This document shows, piece by piece, positions 49,401 to 59,100 of a stretch of 64,000 nt of DNA. Made by a program: the position numbers and the translations under genes. Origin of the DNA: Petrosia ficiformis (Eukaryota; Porifera; Demospongiae; Haplosclerida; Petrosiidae); assembly GCA_947044365.1 (NCBI GenBank), contig OX345637.1:3954501-4018500 (forward strand). Direction: 5' to 3'. The notes beneath the pieces were generated by a model. That model was not told the origin of the DNA, made no database searches, and saw nothing but the letters and a program-made list of their open reading frames with translations. The first letter of the stretch is position 1, and every line of letters starts with the position of its first letter.

Positions 49401-50157
49401 TCACATACTTTGCTGATTGTAGTAAGTTATTGTAATCCACAGGAGCTGAATAGATAATCTCTTCAATATTATTCATTTGACAATTGGAATATGCTGTAGA
49501 CACATGTACTAGTGACTATGTATGGGAAAAAATAAGTGTTGATTTTGTTTAGTGATATTCTCAAACAGATGCAATACCTGTAGTTTCTTCATCTTACGAC
49601 ATAGTTTTATCATTTCTCTCACACCTATTACATTGTATTGCAAAGCGTCTCTCAACGATTCATCGAATCGTACTGTAGCTGCCAAATGAAAAACAATAGA
49701 GACACTTTTCACTAGTACTTCTTCATCCTCTTTACTAATTCCTAATCCAGGTTTAGTTATATCTCCTGCTATGGGAACAATACGATCCATTACTTCTGGA
49801 GATTCAGTTAGCAGATGTTGAAATAACTGCAAGTATGGACGAGAGACGAACAGATTATATATAATATGAACTAATTTAACAATCAATACTGAATGCTATT
49901 TACAACTCTGGAAGATGCAAATCACTACTTACCCGTGCACTGGTGAGGTCTCCAATTCTCTCTTGCACACTTTTTCCTTTCTTTGGTCTCATCAACACAA
50001 ATACATGACCTGCGGTAGGTAGACTACGTAAAACCTTCTCCACTAAACATTTTCCCATAAAACCAGTACCACCAGTGATCAAGATATCATGACCAGAATA
50101 AAACTCAGCGACTGTAGGCCACTCATTACGAGGAAGCTGTTCCCCTGCAGACATCAT
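37496..50157 (-). CDS. FAR1: Fatty acyl-CoA reductase (alcohol-forming), 11 exons, intact
   Basis: Exons: 50157-49933, 49826-49578, 49515-49409, 49358-49181, 39601-39557, 39503-39385, 39106-39039, 38367-38196, 38143-38071, 37939-37755 and 37652-37496. All phases agree: 525 codons plus stop, near the family's usual length. The enzyme reduces long-chain acyl-CoA to fatty alcohol with NADPH and feeds ether-lipid and wax synthesis at peroxisomes. Visible: the Rossmann motif GGTGFMG (residues 29-35), [10 protein letters not shown], the active-site YTFTK (Tyr216/Lys220), IVPVDYVNNM, a FAR C-terminal domain (FDMTSFHWDKYLSTFCMGTK) and a hydrophobic C-terminal helix (IIMILLGTCLLYL). The start is the first of two adjacent Met codons. 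Intron 4 is about 9.6 kb because mobile elements inserted there. The FAR1 rather than FAR2 assignment is a guess. Confidence 0.92.
38456..38545 (-). repeat. Intronic hairpin in FAR intron 7 (right copy)
   Basis: AACAAACCACTTC and GAAGTGGTTTGTT again form the stem, and the outer AACAAAAT / AATTTTGTTG pairing is slightly better than in the left copy. Confidence 0.7.
39980..42070 (+). mobile_element. Ty3/Gypsy remnant 2 inside FAR intron 4
   Basis: In order on the plus strand: a gag zinc-knuckle piece (FKDQDCHKCKKRE, 40040), a retropepsin-like protease (MEFDTGASLSVI, then GANLMGRDWL; 40300-40560), RT/RNase H scraps (40640-41320), integrase core pieces (VDSNSK, NGLAERAVQTVKRGL; 41330-41650) and an integrase C-terminal stretch (GDMVFAEGFRGTGSRWIPG; to 41948). 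Several frameshifts and stops; LTRs not recognised. Same family as the debris at 15060-16400. Confidence 0.78.
43085..43360 (+). repeat. Minisatellite with two repeat types
   Basis: 27-bp units (CCACCTCTGTTGCTCCATTG plus 7 nt) at 43120-43260, then units of the type CCATTGAATTGCTGTTCT / CCACTCCATTGCTGTTCT to 43345. It codes for the Gln/Trp/Gly-rich repeats of the minus-strand ORF. Confidence 0.85.
43137..43571 (-). CDS. Coiled-coil ORF with Gln/Trp/Gly-rich repeats
   Basis: 144 codons, starting MEAEALVETKKIVERLEETI. Residues about 1-45 form a heptad-rich Glu/Lys/Gln coiled coil. A basic linker (VKRKRDRKG) follows, then repeats GEQQW/SGEQQF and NRGGGQQW encoded by the minisatellite. It lies 19 bp downstream of the 2A ORF on the same strand, so the two may share a transcript within the element. 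A second minus-strand frame (MENSNG/TEVEDSNG repeats) is also open through the minisatellite. No known family. Confidence 0.45.
   Translation of the reverse strand: MEAEALVETKKIVERLEETIKQMAETIKQQQEQIEEIRSKETEEAETPEAAVKRKRDRKGQYIQSSSKDGLNGDGEQQWNGEQQWSGEQQFNGEQQWSGEQQFNGEQQWSNRGGGQQWRNRGGGQQWSNRGGGQQWSNRGRGHQ
43591..44973 (-). CDS. 2A-containing repeat protein (Helitron N-terminus-like)
   Basis: 460 codons. Residues about 38-60 are strongly hydrophobic (LSLVLYCLYACICVQLVLLL). They run straight into SGDVETNPGPP, a canonical 2A ribosome-skipping motif (DxExNPG|P, break expected after Gly68). Next comes a small zinc-ribbon-like CPQC...CECGF (74-91). Ten and a half 23-residue basic repeats follow, alternating QDKLMKTRKRI and QNKLAMTRKRI around (ES)PQEASYRKE. 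The C-terminal Cys/His segment (FVCTSCHRMMYKK, WVCKTCDSALTRGNMPE) resembles the region ahead of the Helitron helicase core (DUF6570-like). The ORF ends right after it, so the helicase is missing. Inference: a truncated, element-borne gene. Start: first Met of the frame. Confidence 0.6.
   Translation of the reverse strand: MSYTTYISMVSIEQWRAAIGGFNHLKIITASSISKSCKHLSLVLYCLYACICVQLVLLLSGDVETNPGPPYKLCPQCSTSVNIKKAICECGFVFRKSKTGGQVEGRRQSARLARKTKLSLESPQEASYRKEQDKLMKTRKRILESPQEASYRKEQNKLAMTRKRILESPQQASYRKEQDKLMKTRKPVLESPQEASYRKEQNKLAMTRKRILELPQEASYRKEQDKLMKTRKRIFESSQKASYRKEQNKLAMTRKRILESPQQASYRKEQDKLMKTRKRILESPQKASYRKEQNKLAMTRKRILESPQEASYRKEQDKLMKTRKRILESSQKASYRKEQNKLEMTRKRSLETNEDSNKRKAIDKLAKKARRASSITIDNAITAFLTKVKIGPEFVCTSCHRMMYKKCVVPFNRTKYKKHSFDVLNNVFCDEFKHVCSDGKQWVCKTCDSALTRGNMPERL
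46762..47140 (+). repeat. Repeat family C, copy 2
   Basis: Matches 22509-22890 from GAAAGATCGGAGTTTGATAG to GGAGTCGCATCC in the same orientation. It is preceded by a fragment of family A (GAGGTGTGGCTCAGCATCAC). Confidence 0.8.
48235..48465 (+). repeat. Family A element, 3' part
   Basis: ACATCTAACAATGCCGACAT, GGGGTGTGGTACATCCAACA and GACAGGAAGTTGTAAAATTA match the second half of 3430-3975. Confidence 0.65.
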
Positions 50158-50740
50158 TGTAGCGACAGTCCAGTGGCATAGACTAGAAAGTTTAATGGTG
50201 AGGCTGAACAATGGCGCTCCTGAGGCGCGAGAAATTAAGCAATTAAGTCGAACCGCAACAGTAATAATTAGCCAGCTACCCACGCCCTTATAGAGCGAGA
50301 GGCGCCGGGCGTGGGGTGGTGGGGACGAGACTAAGTAATAATGCAACGGAGGTGGGCGTTAACTTTGTAATTCTTTAAATTAGTTTGTGGCGGAAGAAAA
50401 AGGGTCGACAGCATTGTACAGCAAGGAGAAGACATTCTAATGGTCACTGTCGATTAAAAAACATCTCAGGAAACAACCTAGTAAGTTTATTGTATGTTTT
50501 TTTTTGGACGGGTTTTAGAGAATAAATACCAGACATTATTAAGAACTGTTGTGGGCGGATGTTTGATTCTCAGAGCTTCTTTTTGCAAAATGTACTAAAT
50601 GGACAAGTCTTTACACTGTTTCTAGTTGTTTATATATGTCTAAAGCATTTGTAAATGTAAACGTTAGCATGATATCTGCTCTGAAACAAATTTGTACCAA
50701 ATGTTTTGAACACACTATACTGATGTGTTTACTAATTTTA
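50158..50740. other. Upstream flank of the intact FAR gene
   Basis: Locally more GC-rich just above the start codon (50160-50330, several CpG), consistent with a promoter/5'UTR. No TATA box placed with confidence. No other gene seen. Confidence 0.45.
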
Positions 50741-50744
50741 GAAA

Positions 50745-51120
50745 ATACTACAAAAAATGATGCTATGTCAACAGTTTCTGTTATTATTATTTGTGTTTCT
50801 GTCTCTTCATCACTAGAACAACTGCTACCATCTTCATCACTATCAGTGTTGCGCTCAGACTCCTCTTGGTCATCAATAATGTCTTCAACTTGTTTGAGTG
50901 GTAAGTTATTACATTCATGGCACTTACAACCAGGCCCACAGTAGCTATCCTTTTTCTTGAAGCCACATCTGTTTGTTTTGCACCCACTTTTGCAACTAGA
51001 TCCTTATAATAAGAAGTTGATGATGTTCTCTATAGATGACTGTATTTCTGGATCTCCCCAGTCAATTATGAATTTGGACGTTTCAACCAACCACATTGCT
51101 CAGGTAAAGGAAGGCTATCA
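50745..51120 (-). pseudogene. CXC-like Cys-rich fragment of a TE-like ORF
   Basis: The minus strand reads FIIDWGDPEIQSSIENIINF, a stop, then SSCKSGCKTNRCGFKKKDSY, CGPGCKCHECNN and an acidic Asp/Glu/Ser tail. The Cys spacing is that of a CXC/tesmin-type zinc-binding domain as found in repeated, uncharacterised sponge/cnidarian ORFs. The in-frame stop marks it as decayed. Confidence 0.6.
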
Positions 51121-52584
51121 TATGGTAAGCCACAAGTGCCTTGCAAGTACTTGAATCTCGTGCACATAATACATCAGAGATATGTAATTATACCGATTAA
51201 TGGATTAATTGTGATTAATTGCATAAATCGTTGCATGAACACCTTTTAAAAATTAATATCAACTAGTAATTGGACATGTGCAGTATTTATTTATTGGTTC
51301 ATTAAGTATGGATAATCACACATTTTCAAAACACTCAGCAAAAGAAATTGGTATGCGGATGATTTAACTAATTATGAAACTGAAACTGCAAAATCATAAA
51401 CACTGATAATTATCAATACTAATAATCACACCTATATAGTAATCATTATAATACTACTTTCCATTTGAATTCTAGTAAGTCCCTAGTATATTTCATAGAT
51501 GCAATTTCTCTCTAATATTTCCAAGCCCAACAGAGTGTATAGTGATTGGTAATTTATAATTACAAGATACTTAATATTTACCATGCATGAGAAAAGTTTA
51601 CTATCGTATGATATAACGTCCTGTGTCACCAACATACTAAACTAATGTTGTGCTGGACTAAAGAATTTAGTTCATTTGCTATAGTAGTGTTTGGTGAACA
51701 AAGTAGATACTATGCTAAAAATTCTAAATGTATAATATACAAATCTGTACAAATGTTTTAGTGAAATACCATGTTTTACAATGCAAACATCACATTATAG
51801 ATTTGTCCTTCAGAAGCTGAAAACAGAAAACTAATGTCAAAAACTTTCTGTAGGGTAGGAAAGGATAAATTTGATTTCTCTTCACCTCATTTAAAGCATA
51901 GCAAAAACAAAAATCTCCTTTAAGTATCAACACAAAATGCTTATTTGTTGTGCTGAAGTTTTATTTTTAGGTTTTCATCGAAAATTGCACACAGTGAAAA
52001 TGCAAATGTTGGTTCTCAAAACAATCTTGATGGTTCTCCTGCGGTAATTGACTACTAGGAAGTACTTCATGAAATTGCATCATCCACAACAAATATTCAT
52101 GAGGTGTCATCACCCAGTACTCAGCAGGTATATACAACATCAACATTGTTAATTACCTTAATTATAATCCCTCAACTACTCAATAGCATCTATATTGTAC
52201 CTATAGATGGAGCATTGAGGGTGTTCATTGTCCATGATATTTCACTAGTTACTGCAATATTGAAGGTATTAATCAATCATTTAATTTTTAACTTTTCAAT
52301 TTCTGTAGCACAATACTTACCATGCAATTTGTTTCTCGATTTGGGAAGTCATTCAGAGGAACTGCAGAGTGGGTGTATTCTTGCTCATGTGATAAGCTCA
52401 GACCTGACTTTTTTGTAGTCTAAGTACACATGTTATGACAGGTTTGGCCTGAATGCATTCATATTGGTGTTGTGTGGCTTCTTGTAAATGATGGAATACA
52501 TTCTTTTTTCCCAGAATATGATTTATCAGGTAAGAGTATTGTAATCAATCATACTAAAATGTATGTAGGGAGATTTGTTTTGCA

Positions 52585-53180
52585 TCATACAGGGGCGTCG
52601 GAAGCAAAAAGAAGTAGGTAGGGCAGAGAGTAGTGTATTTCTGCGCGTTAAGTGTGTGGAAAAATTTTTGTGTTTAATTATGTATTCATGAGGGGTGTGG
52701 TCACTTAATATTATTGATGATTAATACGAAACAATATTATTAAACTAAGAGAAGAGTCCGAAGGTGTGTAGTCTACTTCATTTACAGACACGGATTCTTC
52801 AGCTATTGACATCAAGTTCACAGTGGTTCAATCTCTCCTGGCTCAAGTTATTCTAAGCCAAGCCTTCGTTCTCCTGAGAGCCAAGCATGACCTCTCGCTA
52901 ACAGCATTAGTGGCAGAAGCTAAAAGCATCATTTTAAATAGAAAGACTACCTCAGAAGAGATGCAGTTTTCTAGTCACGCGTAGCCAGCCCCTCCCACTC
53001 TAGAGTGGGAGAGGCGGGCTACGCGAGACATCGATCTCAGTTTAGGTATTTACACGCACACATGTTGAGGAATGTTAGTCACACCCATTATTTTTACAAA
53101 TACTGTTAATTACAATTATAACTGGAAATTATTGGTAGGGCAAATGCCCTACCTGCCCTACCAGTGCAGACGCCTATGTC
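52585..53180 (+). mobile_element. Probable MITE with imperfect terminal inverted repeats
   Basis: One end reads GGGGCGTCGGAAGC...GTAGGTAGGGCA, and the other, reverse-complemented, reads TAGGCGTCTGCACTGGTAGG...GTAGGGCA. About 590 bp, no transposase. It contains a near-perfect hairpin at 52980-53026. Confidence 0.45.
52980..53026 (+). repeat. GC-rich hairpin
   Basis: CGTAGCCAGCCCCTCCCACTC faces GAGTGGGAGAGGCGGGCTACG with almost no loop; two mismatches. Confidence 0.8.
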
Positions 53181-53419
53181 ATAAGGTTTAGGTTAGTAAT
53201 CTATGTAATTCTGTATATAAGAGATCCTCACATTTAAATCTGTACATATTACTACATTAGCATATAATAGATCATCCATCTCTACCCATAATCTCAGCAC
53301 CTTTTGGAATGTTTTGATTGGCAAACAGATATAATCTAGGCACACAGCATTAGGATATTTGTTGCTGCAGTAAACTAACCAACTAAGCCGACAACTTTCT
53401 TTTGTTGCATCAATGCTGT

Positions 53420-53765
53420 GAAACACATACATACATACATACATACATGCATACATACATACATGGTACACATAATTACAAGATCTATTTATTGATTACC
53501 ATACATACATGGTAACAACATGGTAACAACATGGTAACAACATGGTACATACATACATACATACATATATACATACATACATGGTACACATAATTACAAG
53601 ATCTATTTATTGATTACCATACATACATGGTACAACATTGTAACAACATGGTAACAACATGGTAACAACATGGTACATGCATACATACATACATATATAC
53701 ATACATACATACATGCATACATACATACATACATGGTATACATAATTACAAGATGTATCTATTAA
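53420..53765 (+). repeat. CATA microsatellite / minisatellite
   Basis: (CATA)n alternates with copies of GGTACACATAATTACAAGAT plus CTATTTATTGATTACC and runs of ATGGTAACAAC. Three larger units of roughly 120-150 bp are visible. Confidence 0.85.
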
Positions 53766-55114
53766 TTACCATACCTACCATAGATTTTTGCCTTTAAACC
53801 TGAATTAAAAAATATAACATTGGTTTGCTTTACTCATTCCTTTTCTTTGATCAATTAATTCCTCCAGCATATTCACAGAGGAATTGGTTTGAATAAAAAG
53901 GTTTTGAAAGCAATTACACAGCAGCCTTTTGTTACATCATTAATAATCTAATTTGCAACCTATTAAACTTTTAACAACCACGATTTCGATAAATTAAATT
54001 TTACCTCCAATCCATCCTCTATATTTCCTTTTAGTAATTTATCATGAGTTTCATTATAATCCTTACAGAGTGAAATACATGTATTAAATATTTGCATAAT
54101 ATGTACAATTGCAAATACATTGTAAATAAGTATAGTCACCAGTCAGTCATTAGTATCTTTTGATCACGTAGTTTTTGAATTCTTACTGACTTTCAGCTGG
54201 AAACTGAATGCTTCCTATATAATCATGATAACATGAACAGATGACAACAAGAAGTAATGTTACTGATGTGTTTTAAAAGTAGTTCCCCACATAATAATGC
54301 AGAATGAAAATGTTTCTACAATTCCAAGTTAATCTCACGAAGCTATAATGTGTAGTGTTCAGTGTAACATTCAGACCATTTGCATTTGATGTATGGTAGT
54401 AATTTACTTGGAGATAATGAATCCATTATGTATATTCTGTATGATACAAGAGAAAAGCAAGTGCTATAATCATCTGACGAATTGAAACAAATATTATTCT
54501 ATTACATTTTGAATGTTGATTCACAGCCACAAAATCCATTGATGAACAGATCTAATTATAATAGGGGGTCTAGAAAAGCTTCTGTCCCACATTTGTTAAC
54601 AGCTCTTGTTATCGATTCGTACAAAGCTGACTCCATTACACATACTTCTGATGAATGTGGCAGCAGTTGTCTAGAAAAAAACGTTTGTGGAGCACAATAC
54701 ATAACACATGTAATACCTAACTACAAAATCAATTATGCCATCTGACGCTTCACGATTCAAATACAAACTTATGAGGTAAGAACAAATTTTCTATTGAATC
54801 TAGTTATGTTCAGTATCCTGTTGAAAGACATGGTATAATCTATACATACACAGACGTTTGGATATCTTGTGTTGTATTTTAGTAGTGATACACATTGTAG
54901 TTGTTTATACAGAACTGAACTGACTCAACTGAGCACAACTTATATACAGAAACTAAGGAAGGTTCTAGAATATTCAAGAAACATGTGGGATTATACAAGT
55001 TCTAATAAGCCTAGTAAGTAAGCAAAACCACAATACCACAAACACATTAAGTACACTAACAAGTAACAATAAAGTTATATACAACACACACTTAAATTGA
55101 TTTGACATTTGGTA

Positions 55115-55316
55115 GATTCAGTTTCAAATCTACCACGAGAGAGAGCTATTGTCAATATATCTGCTGTCATCTGTTCAGTCGGACAGTAGACCAATTCTAT
55201 GACTCTATCATACAAGGCTTCATGCACATAGTGAAACTTGATATCAATATGTTTGGTTCTAGCATGAGAAATTGCATTTCTTGCAACAGCAATAGTTTCC
55301 CATTTGCAACTCAGTT
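55115..55316 (-). mobile_element. Ty1/Copia RNase H C-terminal remnant
   Basis: The minus strand encodes ISHARTKHIDIKFHYV, then ELVYCPTEQMTADILT and ALSRGRFE, the characteristic end of Copia polyproteins. No other Copia domain or LTR was identified nearby. Confidence 0.85.
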
Positions 55317-56155
55317 TTTCTAATGAAGAGTATGGTCATTTGGCTCATTTCCCCTGATTATACTAATCTAGCTCTCAGTATGAGTTCTCTCTATAGTTTC
55401 TTTACAATTTAATTATTATGAGCTGCTGTCTGTAAGGAGTCTGGGATTCTAGGAAGTTGTCTAGTCTTGAAATGGCACTGGCTCTGCAAAACTAGGAAAT
55501 GTTTAGAAAGCCTAGATTTTAGGCAGCTTACTGTTGAGAGTTGTGTGATTTATAGTTACAACATGCAAACGAAGCATGCACTTCCATTTGTCTCTGTAGA
55601 CACTATAATTATATAAAAATCCATTTATTATTATTTACAGCATACTATGAAAGCCTACATATAAATAAATCATGCATGCACAGTTCTACACAAATTTTTT
55701 CAGATGTCTTAAAATCATACAATTATATATATTTTCTGAGTTTCAATTTGATAAATGGTAACTTAAGTATTGATTTTTCTATTTAGAAACATTCACTCAT
55801 TTCACTGACAAGGGGTTTCCAGAAACCACCCTAAAACTGCCCCTGACGATGTAACTTCACTTTCATATAATGTGATTACTGCATGGAATGTTCTTTGTAG
55901 AAAGACATACCATGAATTGCCTACTTTGTATAATATTTACTGTAAACCTATCTTAGCAATAGCATTTTATGACATCCAAACTATGAAATTCTATTACAAT
56001 TTGAATTAATCATTAATGAATTAGTAATTGTTGCTTGACTATTTCACTTTTGTACATTATTCATGAAGTAGTAGGTTCCATGTTGATCCATTAACTCAAT
56101 GTGTTCCTTGTTCAATCACATGACCATTGTATAGTACAGCAATACTATCTGAGTG
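55317..56155. other. 3' flank of the ABC transporter
   Basis: Includes leftover coding sequence of the ABC gene just below its stop (56155-56035, HSDSIAVLYNGHVIEQGTH, then a 1-nt shift and ELMDQHGTYY). Otherwise no gene seen. Confidence 0.6.
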
Positions 56156-59100
56156 TTAAATGGTAGACAGTCTATGAGCAATGGTGACAGTAGTACGACC
56201 TTCCCTAGCTTTGTCTAAAGCCTCCTGAACAACTTTTTCACTCTCTGTGTCTAGAGCAGATGTTGCCTCATCAAGAAAAAGAATCTTGGGATCTCGTATT
56301 AGGGCTTGAGCAATGGCTACTCGTTGTTTCTGAGTTCCTTTCAACCCAACTCTAGTTTTATAACCCTATTTAAAATGTGTAAAGATTAAAATTACAAGAA
56401 TAAATGAGTAAATGGACATTGACAATATTCTAGTTAATACAGTAATCAATGTGTTCATTATAAAATAGAAAACCAGACATTTTGATTGTTTTACACATGC
56501 CTTTGTATAATGAATACTTATTCAGACATTCCACTAGCTACCTAAAACACAAATCTTTTCATTGTTTTTTGTATCAAACGAACATTATGTTTCATAAACT
56601 GGGATTTTATAGCCTACGCAATGCTAATAAAATGTGCACCTGAACCTTGACCTCTTTGGGTGAGGATTCTACATTTCTGAATTAGTACTTGTAAATCAAT
56701 AGTTTACTATAACATTTAATGAAGGTAACTGAAAATAGCAGAATAGACATACAAGCATGCATGAGCTAACCTGAGGTAGAGACTGTATGAAGTCATGTAT
56801 ATTAGCAGACCTAGCAGCTTGAATTACTTCCTCATCACTGACTTCTCTGAAGTTTGCTCCATAACGAATGTTATCTCCAATAGATATATTAAATAGTACA
56901 GCTTCCTGAGACACTAAACCAATCTGATGACGATACCAGGAAATGTTAAGCTCACGAATATCAGTTCCATCAAATAGTATACCACCAGCTGCAGCTGTTG
57001 GATCATAGAATCGTTCAAAGAGAGAAACAACTGTACTTTTGCCAGAGCCACTGGGTCCAACTAGAGCCAGAGTTTTACCAGGTGAAACCAATATATTAAA
57101 TGACTGTAGTACAGTAACTCCAGGACGAGCTGGATAAATGAATTGAATATCCTGCATCTTTAGACTTCCCTTAACTTTTTCCTGTTTGATTTGCTATAAT
57201 ACAATTATAATTATAGTAGCAGAACAATGATACATAAACTGCACAGCCACAGCACAAAACAAGGTATATATAGGATACAGTTTTGTTTGGAAGCAGTTGT
57301 GAGTATATAACACCCGCGAAATAATTGGTTGAGGGCATAGCTGGTGACCAATTATCTCAAGGGTGTTATATGCCCATAACTGCCTCCAACAAGGCTATAT
57401 GTATTTTATACCACAGTGAGTGGACGATCACCATGGTAACCTTTGATGTGATATATGCCCAGAGATTTAGTGTCTACAATGTGATTATATTTTCACAGTT
57501 TTTACAGTAAACACTAATTAGTATAGTACTATGGCTTCTACTTGACAAATGTGATTTAATTTGTGTTACCATGATATAAAATACATATAGCTTTGTTTGG
57601 AGTCAGTTCGTAGGCACATGCAAAGCTGGGTACTTTTTTGAATTTCAACAATTCAACTTCGTGTTCATAATTTAAGGTTTAAACTATTTATTATGACAGA
57701 AAATGTGTGGGCAGAGTGTTTTAAAACTAATTAAATTACTGAATTGTAACAGTCACATTTGTAAAAGTCAGTATTCTTGCTGGAAACAAGATTTGCTAAA
57801 TGTAAAATTTATGCAGTAGGAAGACAAAAGCTGAGCAATTTGATAGTTTAGTAGTCCAGACGGCCAAAATAGCAGTGCCTTTTAATTGGACAGAATACCT
57901 TCTATGAAGACAAAAGTGTGCTCCATTAGCTACAGGAAAGCAGCAGGGCGAGTGTTTGAAACTGCAAGAGTGATTTATACTCATGCTATATAAAAAGTAG
58001 TGTATAAGCATATTAACCCTACCCCTTGTGCATCCAATATTTCCTGTATGTAACTAATACTAATACATACAATTACCACTTTCCAGAATTATCGACAAAA
58101 ACATAAGTTCAATCCATCTTAATTTACTCATGCTTTCCGTATAATTCTAAAAATTGAAATACTCACAGGAATGATGCCATCTCCACAGTCATTTATTACT
58201 GGTTGATTTGATGTCATCGTTACAAAACTCTTTGCTGAAAAAACGGCAATTTGTCCATCCGGTAAGGCATCAAATTGTTCCTTGCTCAGGACACTAGTAG
58301 ACCATATCAGTGTTATAGCACTGTAATGTATATATAAATGGAAGAAACCCGTAATTGCAGTATAGGAATAAAATATGATTTCTTTGTGGCGACCAACAAA
58401 ACACAACAATCTGTTATAGTTATTTCTTTTTCCACTCTTCAACAATTTAGCAATGTTAGAACAGCCATTAGAAATGGGAGGGGCTCATATAGCCCCCTCT
58501 GTCCCTATGACTGTAGATCCAGATTCTATAAACAGCTATATTCTGTAATTCAACTGTGCATTCTTTCGCTTACCATGACTGAGCCTCCAATCCCCAGCAT
58601 GATACAATGTCATTGTGATATAAACATACAAACACTATGGAAAGCAATCATAGGGATGGTCCCATAAAAAGTCATTATGATCTTACAAAAATATTTCAGC
58701 ATAGTCTGAATAGTACACCTTGCTTTCATCAGATGTGTTCACATATGCACCAACGATGTAGGCAAAACCAACTGTAAAGGGAACAACTGATATAGAAAAC
58801 CCATAGATAACACTATTAATAGCAGAACACATCAGACTGAATCTAAAATCAAATAATGTAGCAGTGTCTTCAAGTAACTTATTCCTATGATCAGTATATC
58901 TCTTAGTTAACATAACTTGTAAATAAGCTCCAAGAAGCATCAATGGAAAAGCTGGTGCGATAATTGATGCAATGGGCCAGGATAATATGAATGAAGATAT
59001 CACTGAAATTACTATAGCAGCACAACCTCTAATGGAAAGCCCCGTGTGAGCACTAGTGATCTAAATGGTGTAATGACTTGTAATTATTGTATATAACAAA

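Larger units (their letters stand above)
24895..49857 (-). repeat. Right arm of giant inverted duplication
   Basis: Mirror of 6361-21745. Main differences: about 8.7 kb of extra mobile DNA at 39910-48660 in FAR intron 4; a fold-back and about 0.8 kb of extra sequence at 30295-31500; small deletions in the receptor copy. The outer edge lies in FAR intron 1 (match ends at CGAGAGACGAACA near 49852). The inner edge is at CTACACAGAAGATGC near 24902. Confidence 0.93.
51121..55114. other. Repeat-rich intergenic region
   Basis: Holds a probable MITE (52585-53180) and a minisatellite (53420-53765). Open frames at 52104-52418 and 54482-54745 show no recognisable family and no consistent splice context. 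No gene is called. Confidence 0.5.

Noticed and set aside
52104..52418. Hydrophobic 104-codon ORF
   Set aside because: AT-rich sequence easily gives such frames; no homologous pattern or neighbours support a gene.
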